From: Adiantum capillus-veneris
Taxonomy: Eukaryota; Streptophyta; Polypodiopsida; Polypodiales; Pteridaceae
NCBI GenBank assembly: GCA_014529385.2
Contig: CM043966.1
Location: forward strand, 95,134,587 to 95,198,586
Length of the DNA stretch: 64,000 bases
Reading direction: 5' to 3'
How positions within the stretch are numbered: the first letter of the stretch is position 1; the number at the start of each line of letters is the position of its first letter. The notes under the pieces are model-generated. The model searched no databases. It was not told the DNA's origin and saw nothing but the letters and a program-made list of their open reading frames with translations. Shown piece after piece: positions 12,070-23,215 of this stretch. A program made the translations under genes and the position numbers.

Positions 12070-12659
12070 GAGGAGACAAAAGGGGAGTTGCATAAGCAAG
12101 AATGTCTCGACCTAGAGAAGGGAGGAGGAGATAAAGTAGGGAAACTTTCTTTCTCTCTCTCAAGCGGGGAAAGAGAAAGCACCAAGGACATGATTAGTCA
12201 ATCAAAGAACGCCACAGATAGAAAGTTGCTAAGCTCTTATGGGCAATTAAAGCACAAAGAGGAGAATGAAGCTCGTAAAGCAAGTGGACAGCAATTGAAG
12301 GCAATGAAAGAAGAAAGACCAACACAAAGGATATTAACATCGTCGTCATCAATTTAAACTTGAATACTCATCTTGGTAAATCTTGGTGTCCTTAACGGCC
12401 CAGATAATTGTAAAGGGAACTTAAAGTCCTAGTTATCACTTAATATAAGTGACGGTGCTGTTAACAGCCCGCCTTGGCTTCTATCGATTATGTTGTACCT
12501 AAATATTTACTCAAGTTATTGACGATTACGATGATTGCCAGAGCTATTAGTGTCTATTGTTCTCTTTCTCTCTCACACCTCTCACAGCCAGAGGCCCCGC
12601 ACCTACCCGGCTCACGTTTTGAACACATATTCCCTAACAACGTGTTGTTCTTATCGCAG

Positions 12660-12868
12660 GTCTTCTCCATTTTTTACACAAAAAAATTGTAGCAATGAAA
12701 ATTCCTGCACCGCTGTCAAGTATTCCTTTGGTTTCCACTCCATTGTACTCAATAGGCAGTGTTGTGTTACCATCCTCACCCTCACAGTACTCTCCTACCC
12801 TGTTTAGAGGTACCAGCTTGGTATTCCACTTAGGTTGTTCTATTTTGGTCAATTCTTGTTCTAGAAAC
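12660..12868 (-). pseudogene. gypsy family C protease N-terminus
   Basis: The minus strand reads a linker ending EDGNTTLPIEYNG followed by KGILDSGAGIFIAT, the aspartic protease active site (DSG), and then KKWRRPAIRTTR. This is the section that should precede the KLQLADGHVERP protease body found at 4441-4860, so both are probably from one element family. The fragment stops abruptly at 12868, where element B sequence begins. Family C gag resumes at 22451 on the other side of B. Confidence 0.7.
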
Positions 12869-13617
12869 TTCACGTGGTTGCGGGATGCATTATTGAAAAA
12901 AGTTGAGTGCCAGGTGTGTGGATGGATGTAGCAGGGTGACAACTGTGCACGACGAGGCCACTTTTTGGCCTATTCGGGGTCCATTTGAGGTCAACTAAAA
13001 TGCCAAAGGTGCCCAAGTAATAAAGCTAAGTGTGGAAACTGAAAAACCTGAGAGAAGACCAGAAAAAACGTGGAGAGAAGAGGAGGAACAGCCGCAACTA
13101 TGTTTTTGCTATTTTTGGAGCCTGTTTTGGCCATAAACTGCTCATCCGAGGTCGAATTTGAGCACTTTGACATTGTAGACTGGGGATTTGGGCCGTTCTG
13201 GACGCGATGGCGCTGTCCATTTTGCCAAATTCCTAAAATTTTTTGTTTCTATTTTGGTTGTGTAAGTTTCTCCTATAAGCGAAGCTTCTACTCCCATTTG
13301 TGATTGTATCTGGCATATTTTACCCTTATTGTGTGAGCTATTTGCCCCATTGGTGTTGGTCCAAGCTCAATTGTATCTAAACATTATAAATTCTCCTCTT
13401 TTGAGCTGAGTTTTTGGGTGTGTGTGTGTGTCTCTCTCTCTGTGTGGAGTGGGTAAATGGGTAGTCTCTCTCCTCTCACTCCATCGGTGTGTTCCCTGTC
13501 TCGGCCAAGTGGGTTGTATAAGCCAAGTGGTGCCCCATAGTGTGTGTGTGTATCTCATCCCAAGAGTGTGTGTCGGGTTATTATAGAGGTGCTGTGTGTG
13601 TTTCCATCCCGCTCACA
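12869..13617 (+). repeat. 5' LTR of element B, 5' end truncated
   Basis: The first 370 bp match 22064-22435. It ends CTCACA six bases before the primer-binding site. The 3' LTR seems to start about 400 bp earlier relative to the shared part, so this copy has probably lost its beginning. Confidence 0.65.
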
Positions 13618-13623
13618 TTCTTT

Positions 13624-13641
13624 TGGCGCCCCAACGGAGGA
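13624..13641 (+). other. element B primer-binding site
   Basis: TGGCGCCCCAACGGAGG lies just after the 5' LTR. The TGGCGCC core fits a tRNA 3' end ending in GGCGCCA, unlike the initiator-Met site used by the other elements here. I cannot name the tRNA with certainty. Confidence 0.6.
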
Positions 13642-13659
13642 TCTTCTTGGAGTACCTTC

Positions 13660-13800
13660 TGCTTCGAGCTTCGAGCTTCGAGCTTCGAGATTTGGGATTA
13701 CAGGTTTCCGGTTACACGTGACAGGTTACAGGTTACAGGTTACAGGGACAGGTGGTACAGGTATAGGTACAGGTGATTCACACAGGTATAGGTAGCTGGA
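13660..13800 (+). repeat. short tandem repeats in the element B leader
   Basis: Four head-to-tail copies of a GCTTCGA-type 7-mer are followed by GGTTACA-type 7-mers and then ACAGGTATAG-type units. The rest of the leader up to the gag start (13801-14708) has no gene that I recognise. Confidence 0.85.
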
Positions 13801-14708
13801 GTAGAGTGATACACTGACAGTGGAAGTCACTTGCCATTGCCGTGGGTATGCATCAATTGGTGTCTGTTTGAGCACATTGTCTACTGGTATTGTACGTTAC
13901 TTGTGGAAACTTCCATTGTACACCTTTGTGGAGCCATACTTGGTTTTATTTCGCAGTCCCAGCCATTTTTGAGACTTGGTCTGGAAGATAGTCATTTCTG
14001 AGACTTGACTATACGATATTTGCATAAGCTTTCGTGAGAGGGTCAATAGCGTGATGTTTTATTGAGTTGGGGGATTCTCAAATGTGAGATCCTTTTGGTG
14101 ATACAGGTGGCTGGAGCACCCTTTTCGTGACCTCGCCATAGGCTATGTACTAGTGATTCCTACTTGATGCTCGGATTCTATTGTTGGCAGTTTATGCATA
14201 CATATACAGTTTATATTTGGGGTTCTTACTGCTCTACTTCTGGGGAAACTCTGCCAAAATTTTTCCAAGTTGTGATGGCTGGTTTTTTGGTCTTTTGAGC
14301 CATTTATGTTGTTATGCTGCTGACATCCTAGCAAAATCAGAGGATAAGTCAGGTGTGCCTTCTTGGGAGCTGCATGGTTGGATTTAATGGATGATCAAAA
14401 CGGACCTCAGTTCACTCCTTTTCATTTAACACAAAGAATCCAGATAAATGTTCATGTATCCAGGAATATCTTTTTCCAGCAGCGCATAGTCATTATGTTC
14501 GGCCCAAGAAGATTAAGAGAGATACTGGAATGTCCTTTGCCTGTTGTAATTCTGATGATTAACTATGAAAACTTATTTGATGTGCATGTGTTTGTCCTTA
14601 TCTAAAGTTGAGCTCCATTGAAGATTATGGGGATTGGGGTCAGTAAAAAGTTTGAGTTCTTGTACGTGTGTTTGAAGGGGTTCTCAAAGCATCGTAACTT
14701 GGGTAGCC

Positions 14709-15690
14709 ATGGCTTTCTCTAATCCGGAGTTTCATGGAAGAAGTGATGAAGATGTGGAATACTTTTTGGAAAAGATGGAGGTTGCCTGCATTAGCAACCA
14801 GATTCATGACCCGACGCAGATGTTACGTCTTCTCCAAATTTGTTTGAAGAGTGATGCACAAGTTTGGTCCAAAGCATTTGAAGAGGAATTGCGTGTGGCT
14901 GATCCACCTGTAAGATTGAGTTGGGACAATCTAAGGCATGGATTGGAAGTGGAGTTTGTGAAGACAGAAGATCCTGACAAAGTGTGGCAAGAAGTACAAG
15001 GTTTGGTGCAGAAGGAAGGTGAGCCACTAGATGCGTACATACGTAAGTTTGCATTGGCATGGGAGCGTATGTGCAAGGCCTTAGCACCACAAGTACCCCC
15101 GCCTGACATGATGAAGAAGGACATGTTCTTGGCTGGTCTTTGGGAGAATATACATTGGAGAGTGGAGCTAAAGAATCATAGGACATATGAAGATGCATTA
15201 GAGGTGGCAAGGAAAAAAGAGTGGAAGATGAGGAAAATGAGCCAGCTAGGAGTAGAGTCTTTTCCCATCAGGTCTGAATTTCATCCTATGGACTCTTTAC
15301 AAGGTCGCATGCCAGGGGTTCATCATGAACCAGTGGTTTATGTTACTCCTCAGGTTATGCCAGTAGTGGTCACTACAACTGTGCACGATGATGGGCTAAG
15401 GCAAGACATGAGGCAAGTGGTAGATTTAATGAAGAATCTCAGCCTAAACATGCTAGGTCAAGTGGGAAATAATCGAGGTTGAGGGAGGTTTGCAAATCAG
15501 CCAGGAGGTGAAGAAAGACCCAAGAATGGTGTTGGACAAAGCAATGGTAGGTTTTGGAGGCAGACACCCACTTGTTATAATTGTGGAGAGTTGGGACACA
15601 TCATCCCACAATGTGATAAGCCACCAAGGATGGGGGGAGACATGTATCCGTTGCCAAGACAGGTGCTAACTAGGTCAAATGATTATGGCT
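14709..15690 (+). pseudogene. element B gag, one internal stop
   Basis: Gag polyprotein of the virus-like particle. The frame opens at ATG 14709 and runs 257 codons to TGA at 15480-15482, then continues open in the same frame to 15690. The first part is a retrotransposon gag domain (residues about 40-150, with LSWDNLRHGLEVEF and AYIRKFALAWERM). The part after the stop holds a CCHC zinc knuckle, CYNCGELGHIIPQC (15573-15614), needed to bind genomic RNA. Without readthrough the knuckle would be lost. The protease frame starts in another phase at about 15679. Confidence 0.85.
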
Positions 15691-16230
15691 AACTCGGCTC
15701 GTCGCAAGTTTCATGTTTCAGATTTTCCACTAGGGGATGGGAAATTAAGCTATGACTTGAAGGAGGATCTGACAAGCAGGAAGGCAGATGTTACCTCTGG
15801 GCAGCTTATAGAGATAGTGCCTAAGCTAAAGAGACATTGGAAGAGGATGGTTAACCCAATGGAGAAAGAGCCAGAGAGAGGTTCAGTAAAGGTGTTGGCG
15901 GTGGATGAGCTACCAGACATTTGCCCAATAGTAGATGTGTGGCACAAAAGAAAAAATCTAGGACAAGGTTATGTTGATCGTGGAGCCCAAGTATGTGTCA
16001 TAACACACTAATGCGTTGAGAAGATGGGTCTTACAGTGACTAGGGTGTCAAGGTTTCGGATAAGATTGGCAAACCATCAAAAAGTAAAATGTTTGGGTGT
16101 TGTAAAGAGCTTAGAAGTGGAGGCGTATGATGCAAAGGCGGTGGTTGATTTTCATGTGATGCCAGCGGGGTTGGGAGCATATCCTATTATACTGGGAAGA
16201 CCATGGTTACATGCAGTGGGAGATGTTTAA
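15679..16230 (+). pseudogene. element B protease, broken
   Basis: Aspartic protease region. A linker precedes GYVDRGAQVCVIT, where DRGA replaces the usual D-S/T/G-G-A active site. After a stop at 16009-16011 the reading continues through RIRLANHQKVKCLG to YPIILGRPWLHAVGDV, the C-terminal ILGRPWL motif, ending in a stop at 16228-16230. Both the altered active site and the stops argue that it is inactive. Confidence 0.8.
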
Positions 16231-16290
16231 GATTGGAGACGTGGTAAGATTAGCCTCTAGGGAAAGACAGGTGCCAAGAAGCTATATAAT

Positions 16291-17446
16291 ATGGACACAA
16301 GGAAACGATTGGAGGAGCTTTATGAAGATGAGTATGAGTCAAATGATGAAGACTATTCCACAGTGTCTGATGAGGACAGTGATAGTACTAGGAGCAATGA
16401 TGAGGATGTTGATGTTGCATTGGTTTTGATGGACAAAAAAATCCAGGAGTCTGGTTTAGTTGCATTTGCAAATGAGGTTGAAGATGAAAGTGAAGGGCCT
16501 TATGAAGTGATTGAAGGGCTGATGCAAACCAAGGTTGAATTGTCAAAGAAGCAGGAATTGATGACACAAATGATCAGTGGAGACCTCTCAACTATGGAGA
16601 AGGAGATATATTTGCACATGCTGGCTAGTTTTCCTGATTTTTTTATTACTTCATATGAAGAGATCAGAGGGTTCAAGGGAGAAGAGATGCATATAGAGCT
16701 GAAAGAAGGTGCTAAGCCAGTGCGGCAAGGTCTAAGAAGGATGGGTCAAGAGCAAATGGAAGCCTTGCTGGAGGAGGTGGACAAGTTATTGAAGGCAGGG
16801 TTCATAGTCCCTGTGGAGACCACAGAATGGGTGAGTCCAGTAGTAGTCAGCCCAAAGAAGGATGGAAGTGGAGGATTTGTGTAGATTTTAAACCCTTAAA
16901 TGTAGCCACTAAGAAGAACCCATACCCTCTTCCATTCATCGATCAGATCATGGATTCAGTTTGGCAGGTTATGCTTGCTCTTAAAGACCGAGCAAAGACA
17001 ACTTTCATTACACCATGGGGCTGCTATTGCTACATAGTATTTCCATTTGGGTTTTCAAATGGACCATCCTTCTATCAAGAGAGAGAAATTGGGTATTGGA
17101 ACCATTCATTGGTAGTTGTGTTAAAGCTTTTATGGACAACTTCTGTGTCTACAGCAGTAGTGTTGAACACCATGAGAAGTTGCAGATGGTATTGGCTCGA
17201 TATGATGAATGTGGAGGACAACATAATCCAAAGAAATGTCATCTAGCACAGCCAAGGGTGAAGTTATTGGGCCATATGGTGTCAGAAAATGGCATTGAGG
17301 CTGATCCAGACAAGGTTAAGTCTATTATTCTTCTTCCATCACCTACGAGTACGAAGCAATTGGCAACCTTTATACACAAAGTAAAGTACATGGCACGGTT
17401 TGTCTTCACAGCTCCTTTATCCATTATAACAAGTGGCAAAGCATGA
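16291..17446 (+). pseudogene. element B reverse transcriptase, frameshifted
   Basis: RT in three overlapping frames. The first (16291-16884) begins with an acidic linker and reaches GFIVPVETTEWVSPVVVSPKKDG. The second (16827-17246) gives RICVDFKPLNVATKKNPYPLPFIDQIMD, and the third (17015-17446) gives SFYQE, FMDNFCVYSS and VKLLGHMVSENGIEAD. The catalytic YxDD box reads FMDN, so the second Asp is replaced by Asn. The TFIT-WGCYCYIVFPFGFSNGPSF box is present. Coding is cut at 17458 by the solo LTR and resumes at 19049. Confidence 0.85.
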
Positions 17447-17458
17447 TCCATTGCAATG

Positions 17459-19048
17459 TGTAACATTTAATGGCCTATAATCTTATGTGTAGCGGAAATT
17501 AGCATGAACATAGTGGGCATTTCATTAGAATAGATTCCTAATGAGAATTACAAGAGTGCTTGGGTGGAGAGAGCAACAAAAAGCATAACACCTAGTTAGA
17601 TAGCATCGACAATACTTTCAAAAGAGAGAGAAATTAAGCTATTGACAACAGTTGAGGACCGGATTTGCATGGAGCCGGTCCCCCCTCCAAAAGGCTTTGT
17701 ATTATGGTTTCTCCCATCAAGAGAGACATTGTACAATACAATTCTTTGTGTTCCTTCAAGACTAGCTAGTGCAATGAAGATGGAAGCTTCATACACCAAG
17801 CAAAACACTTAATCAAACACAACTTGAATTATCCCCGTTCTCAGACCCAAGACCTCACACACCTTCGAAGATGGTGAGAGCTAGCAGGGTATGAGAGTAG
17901 ATTGAGAAGAAAAAGAAGTATCTTACGAGAAAGATGTACATCTCCTCACATAATCACTCATATTAGCATAGCTTAGCTTAGTAATTAGCTTGGTAGAGAA
18001 GATGAGCATGCATTGAAGCTTGGCTCTTGGTTGGATTTGCATCCATATGCCAAGAGAGTGTTGATGTAGGCTTCTATCTCACAAGCTTGGAGTAGGTGAT
18101 GAGCTCTCCATTAAAGCTTGGGAGGAGATAGAGTATTTTCCCTTCACACATGGTCAAGTGTGAGAGTGTGTGTGTCAATGCCAAGCAAAAATCAGCCCCC
18201 CCTCTCTCTTGGGCGAGCCCTAGCTGCTAATTAGGTCTGGCTTTTGCCTCATTGGACCTCCCCAGGTCAAGCCAATAGGAATTAAGCAGCATAAGTGATA
18301 GCCTTCTGACATGTGTCCCCCTTTCCCCTTTTGTGAGAGCTTTAGGTAATTAAATAATTAAACTAAACTCTCATTGGACCCCTTTGCCTCCTGGCCAATA
18401 GGAATCAGGCAAGCCATGGGGCTCCTGAATGCTCATTGGACCCCTTGGGAGACTGCCCAATAGTCTTCTAGGAGACTTAATTCTCATTGGTTTCTTTTAT
18501 TAAATGTTTTTAAATTAATTAAACTAGATTTACTCTAACTTAATTCTCATTGGTCCACTTCAAGGGTCTTCCAATAGGAACTGGGCACACCTTGTGGGCA
18601 TCTGGCCTAGGGAGCTGACATGTGTCCCTCATTCCCTTTGTGTAAAGGGAGCCTGTGTGTGTGTGTGTGGCTTTCTCTCTCATCCCCTAGCTTTGGGGCT
18701 CGCCCCCTCCCATGTAGGGATGTGCAAAGACTTTTAGGGCACACACAAAGCATCCAATTTTTCCTAGGGTTGACCTTTGGACACAACCTTTGAATTTTGG
18801 AACCTTAGCATTTTGGAAGTCTTAATGGGCTGAACCTTAGGGTCTTTTTGGCCCATTGTTTCACATGGCTCTTTTGCAGATGGCCCCCCCTTTGGATCCC
18901 TATTTTCCCTCCTTTGGATCCCTACTGTGGCCGGTCTGCTAGCTTAACCAATATTCTAGCTTTTTCTCCCTTGGCACTTCCCCACATTAAATGATCAGTT
19001 TAATATGAGAAAATCATTTAGGAGAATTAGATATTGATTATTATGACA
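17459..19048 (-). mobile_element. solo LTR of gypsy family A (copy A2)
   Basis: A single 1590 bp LTR on the minus strand, TG...CA, flanked by the 5-bp target duplication CAATG (17454-17458 and 19049-19053). It has no internal sequence. It carries the family landmarks: the AGGACCGGATT stretch with GGAGCCGGTCC, and the terminal TGTCATAATAATCAATATC. Joining the flanks restores a continuous element B peptide (AKHDPLQWDDKCEEVF) across the site. A solo LTR arises when the two LTRs of a full element recombine. Confidence 0.93.
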
Positions 19049-19656
19049 CAATGGGATGACAAATGTGAAGAAGTGTTTCAAGAGGTGAAAGAGGTGTTAG
19101 GGGGTCTGTCAGCCATGCAGGCTTCTGATTGGGAGAAAAAGTTTTATGTAAATCCATCAATAGGGGATGATGCCATTGGAGCCATGCTATTGCAAAAGGG
19201 AAAGGGCAGCCATTATATAAGGTCAGTGTATTGTGCAAGCCGAGTGAAGTTGGTAGCAGAGAGAAAATTCTCGGAAGTAGAGCTAGTGATGGCCAGCGTG
19301 ATATTTGCTTGTTGACGATTTCGTCATTACTTGCTACCATGACCTTTTGTTTTCTTAATGCGTTACGCTTTTTTCCACAGTTAATTAATGGCACTAACAT
19401 GTAAAATGTGCTGAAGAAATGGGTAATTGAGCTGCAAGAGTTTGAGTTCTTGTTTCTAGTGGAAGACAGTACAAGAACTACCCTAGCCGATTTGTTGACC
19501 TACAAGGAGAATCCCCTTCTTGTTAAGGAAGAGGTGGTGAGAAAGGTAGTCAAAGAAGTGCCACAGATCAGCAATGCACATGTTTTGTTCTTTGATGGCT
19601 TATGCAGAAAGAGCCATGATGCGGCTTCAGGGGGTATAGCACTTTATGATCCATAG
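19049..19656 (+). pseudogene. element B RNase H, broken
   Basis: First RNase H domain of pol, which degrades the RNA strand of the RNA-DNA hybrid. Reading resumes after the solo LTR with QWDDKCEEVFQEVKEVL, then WEKKFYVNPSIGDDAIGAMLLQ, where canonical copies have a Asp-rich FYVxxDAS start, then YCASRVKLVAERKFSEVEL. A stop follows at 19313-19315. A second open piece (19408-19656) carries KWVIELQEFEFLF and the linker leading to the second RNase H. Confidence 0.75.
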
Positions 19657-20329
19657 GAAAAGCTAGTATGTAAGAGAGGGTTCAAATTGGATGCACATGT
19701 TTTGTTCTTTGATGGCTTATGCAGAAAGAGCCATGATGCGGCTTCAGGGGGTATAGCACTTTATGATCCATAGGAAAAGCTAGTATGTAAGAGAGGGTTC
19801 AAATTGGATGCACATGTTTTGTTCTTTGATCAACAATGCACATGTTTTGTTCTTTGATGGCTTATGCAGAAAGAGCCATGATGCGGCTTCAGGGGGTATA
19901 GCACTTTATGATCCATAGGAAAAGCTAGTATGTAAGAGAGGGTTCAAATTGGATGCACATAGTAACAATGAGGCTGAATATGCTACATTGGAAGCCGGCT
20001 TACACATTTGTTTGAAGTATGGGATTAGAAGGTTGAGCATAAAAGGTGATGCCTTGTTAGTTGTGAAGCAAGTGCTGGGTGTGTGGAAGAGCAAGAACAC
20101 CTCTTTGAAGGAAATGTGTTTTAGAATTAAAGGCCTGTTAAAAAAGTTTGAAGCATGGAGCATTAGACACATTGAGCGTTCTCTAAATGGAGAGGCACAT
20201 GAAGCAGCTCAAAGCATGATTGGGGAGCTATTTGTGTTGAGGACCAATTTACCTCTTTATCATGGCCGGGAAAGTTTGGCTCAAGAAGAGGAGTTTTTGC
20301 TAACAGGAATCATTCTGAAGGACATTTAG
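19559..20329 (+). pseudogene. element B second (archaeal-like) RNase H
   Basis: A second RNase H domain, located between pol RNase H and integrase as in Tat-lineage gypsy elements. Landmarks are HVLFFDGLCRKSHDAASGGIALYDP (start, catalytic Asp), HSNNEAEYATLEAGL (catalytic Glu), IKGDALLVVKQV (Asp) and HIERSLNGEAHEAAQSM at the end. The first half has been multiplied by a 117-bp tandem duplication, and each repeat carries a TAG stop after the ALYDP motif, so the domain cannot be read through. Confidence 0.85.
19574..19952 (+). repeat. 117-bp tandem duplication inside RNase H
   Basis: Near-identical units start at 19574, 19691 and 19836, each 117 bp (39 codons). A 28-bp partial unit lies at 19808-19835. 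The copies look identical or nearly so, which indicates a recent event compared with the rest of the decayed element. Confidence 0.92.
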
Positions 20330-20350
20330 AAGTCTAAGAATTATGGCTTT

Positions 20351-21633
20351 GTGCGTAGAGAATACAGGTACAAATTGATTGGTGATGTCCTATACATGAA
20401 AGGGGTTGATCTTCTGTTGAGGCGTGTACCTTGGCGGGAGGAGCTTTATAGAGTGTTGGAAGAGAATCATGAAGGCGCATGTGGCGGACCTTTTGCTCTA
20501 AATATCACCTTGCACAAGATCTTGCAAGAGGGGTATGTATGTCCTAGTTTGCACAAGGATGTTCACCATTGGTGTAGGTCTTGCAATAGGTGTCAAGCAT
20601 TTGGGAAGAGAGTGTTGAAGCCAGAGCTACAAAAAACCATTATGGCATTTGATGTGTTTGAAAAGTGAGGGATTGATGCATTCGGCCTGTTACCTATCAC
20701 AAGCAGGGAAAAAAGCTATATTTTGACTGCAGTGGACTATCTCTCTAGATGGGCAGAGGCTATAGCAGTAAAACAAATCACTACAAAGGATGTGGCAAAA
20801 TTTTTGTATGATGAAATATGTTGCAAGTTTGGGGTGCCACTAGAGCTACTTTCGGATAAGGGGCCAGGATTTAGAGCTAAACTGCTAGACTTTTTATGCG
20901 TGAAGATGAAGATTAGGCATCAGCATACCACCCCTTATTACCCGCAGTGTAATGGCTTAAATGAAAGATTCAATGGTGAGTTGGTACAAATTCTTTTAAA
21001 AGTGACAGAGCACCAAGGAAAGAATTGGGATTTGGAATTTCCTAGTGCATTATGGGCTTACCGTACTTCGATGAAGACAGGTACAGGGTTTACTGCATTT
21101 CATTTGGTGTATGGAAAGGAAGCATTATTGCCCGTGGAAGTAGAGTTGCCTGCAGTAAAGTTGCTAGAGAAGTTGCTTGGGCCGCCTAGTGATGCATTCA
21201 AAGAGAGGCTCTTACAGTTACAAGAGGTTCGACTGGATAGGATGAGTGCATTGGAACATTATGGGCAGATGCAAGATAAGGTTTTGGCAAAGATAAATGA
21301 AAAGGTCAAAAGTAAGGGTATCAAGAAGCATGACTTGTTTTGCACTACAACATTAAGCTGGACAACACCTTCCAAAAGAAGTTTCAAATTAAGTGGGAAG
21401 GCCCTTTCAAGGTAGTGGAGTGTTTTCCGAATGGTACATATCAGTTGGCTAACCTGGATGGGATTCTACATAAGTCAAGGGTAAATGGATTGCGTCTTAA
21501 ATTATATCATGCCAGGTTAATGATGGTGGAGCAAGATGAGCTGTCTGTGGAGAAAGTAATGTCTATGAGGGATAAGGAGACTTGTGAAGCTGCGAGTCTC
21601 ATATCACTTTTTGTTGCTGCTGATCATGAATGA
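20351..21633 (+). pseudogene. element B integrase, broken
   Basis: Integrase with its zinc-binding HHCC region (HKILQEGYVCPSLHKDV, then WCRSCNRCQAFGKR, about 20510-20610). A TGA sits at 20666-20668 where Trp precedes GIDAFG. The catalytic core then reads AVDYLSRWAEAI, LLSDKGPGF and QCNGLNERFNGEL, so all three acidic residues are still visible. The C-terminal part (21340-21633) reads WEGPFKVVECFPNGTYQLANLDG in a different frame. At least one stop and one frameshift break it. Confidence 0.88.
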
Positions 21634-21640
21634 TCTAGCA

Positions 21641-22450
21641 GGATAGGGGATGGGGATGGGCAAACTATGTTAGGAGTTTTTTGGAGCAAGGGATTGCGCA
21701 TATGTATATACACATGCATGGTGCATCAAATAAAGAATTGCCCATTTTCCAAAGCCAGGTGGTTACGTGGGGCCCACAAGTGTACAGGTAGGGCAGCATG
21801 TATATAGTGCATCGATTTTCACTATCACCAGTACCAGTGTGTTTTTTCTATAATAATGAGGAGTTGGTAGCACGTAAAACTTCTTGAGGAAGCCATCCGC
21901 GGGCTGATGACATGAGGTAAGCAGGTGCGTTAGATGGCATCTAGTGGTGTCAGGAGGTCGAATGGGGTCAATACTTGCATGTGGATAAGTACGGACACAA
22001 CATGGGTGTTTTCGTGTGATAATTATGCAAAAAGGTCATCATGAGGACTATATTTCGGGGCCACTTCACGTGGTTGTGGGATGCATTATTGAAAAAATTT
22101 GAGTGCCAGGTATGCGGATGGATGCAGCAGGTGACAACTATGCACTGCGAGGCCACTTTTTGGCCTGTTCGGGGTCCGTTTGAGGTCAACTAAAAGGCCA
22201 AAGGTTCCCAAGTAATAAAGCTAAGTGTGGGAATTGAAAAACCTAAGAGAAGACTAGAAAAAAAGTGGAGAGAAGAGAAGGAATAGCCGCAACTGTGTTT
22301 TTGTTGTTTTTGGAGCCTGTTTTGGCCATAAACTGCTCATCCGAGGTCGAATTTGAGCACTTTGACATTGTAGAGTGAGGTTTTGGGCTGTTCCGGACGC
22401 AATGGAGCTTTCCATTTTTCCAAACTCCTCATGTTTTTTTTCTGTTTTGG
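21641..22450 (+). repeat. element B purine tract and truncated 3' LTR
   Basis: A G-rich purine tract (GGATAGGGGATGGGGATGGG, 21641-21660) follows the pol end. A plausible LTR start TGTTAGGAG lies at about 21668. The stretch 22064-22435 matches the beginning of the 5' LTR copy. Similarity ends at about 22450, where family C gag starts on the other strand, so the 3' LTR has lost its last third. No target duplication can be identified. Confidence 0.65.
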
Positions 22451-23215
22451 GCTTCTCCACCACTGTGGGATAATGAGCTGGCCCTAACACATACCTTGGT
22501 GTCACCGGTGCTCTTGGAGGTTTCCCCATTGGTCATTCTCTGGCATAGTTCTTGTTATAGAAGCACTCCTCCATCGTAGGATTCATATATTTCTTTTCTA
22601 TATCACACCACTTAGCTTTTCTCTAAGATACTACTGGACATTCTTGTGACAAATGATCACCGTCGGAGCTATAACATCTCTTTGGTTTTGGCACATGCAC
22701 TGCTACTGCTACTGCGTTTACTTGACATAAAAGCTCCTCAGTCATGCTGCTCGTAATTTACTACTACTTTTGTCTTTTTCGTAGTTTTGACAGAATAATT
22801 CTCGCTTGAGGTTAAGCTCTTCTTGTCGTTATTCCTCTTAGCTTCATCCTCACAAATCTTACAATTATTGACCATGTCTATGGCTTCCTTGGTGACGTCA
22901 TCTAAGGTAGCGCACTTCTTTAAGTGCAAGTTCATTTTCAAAACTCACTCCTCAGACCTCGAATGAATCTGTTGATTATCTTGGTCAGTAGGAAGTTCAT
23001 CCATTGGGTATCTCTTTATGTAACGCTTCATCCTTATGGAAGCATCTCTCACAGACTCCTTAAACTCTTGTTCAAAATTGATAATTTGGAAGTAGGAATT
23101 ATGCTCTAAGCCCCTCTTGGAAAACTCTCCCGCAAATTCTTCATAGAATTCCTCCATGGTATCGAATCATACAATCTTCAAGGATTAGAACCAATCAACG
23201 GCGTCTCCTTCCAAT
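22451..23215 (-). pseudogene. gypsy family C gag, decayed
   Basis: Minus-strand gag pieces. 23157-22945 gives FYEEFAGEFSKRGLEHNSYF and EFKESVRDASIRMKRYIKRY, which resembles a retrotransposon gag domain. 22941-22738 continues with an acidic stretch. 22690-22450 includes a knuckle-like RCYSSDGDHLSQECP and then GPAHYPTVVEKPKTEKK. Stops and frame changes separate the pieces. The reading direction and order fit the family C protease fragment at 12660-12868, with element B lying between them. Confidence 0.65.

Larger units (their letters stand above)
12869..22450 (+). mobile_element. Ty3/gypsy element B (Tat-type), degenerate
   Basis: A plus-strand element with a partial 5' LTR (12869-13617), primer-binding site, long leader, gag, protease, RT, RNase H, a second RNase H, integrase, a purine tract (21641-21660) and a partial 3' LTR. 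The order with an extra archaeal-like RNase H before integrase is typical of the Tat lineage. The two LTRs share about 370 bp (12869-13240 and 22064-22435). All coding parts carry stops or frameshifts. It lies between family C protease and family C gag on the opposite strand, so it probably inserted into a family C element. It was later hit by a family A insertion that remains as a solo LTR (17459-19048). Confidence 0.85.

Noticed and set aside
12500-12639. LTR-like end CCCTAACA at 12639 on the minus strand
   Set aside because: It resembles the start of a TGTTAGGG LTR, but no partner end, target duplication or internal sequence was found.
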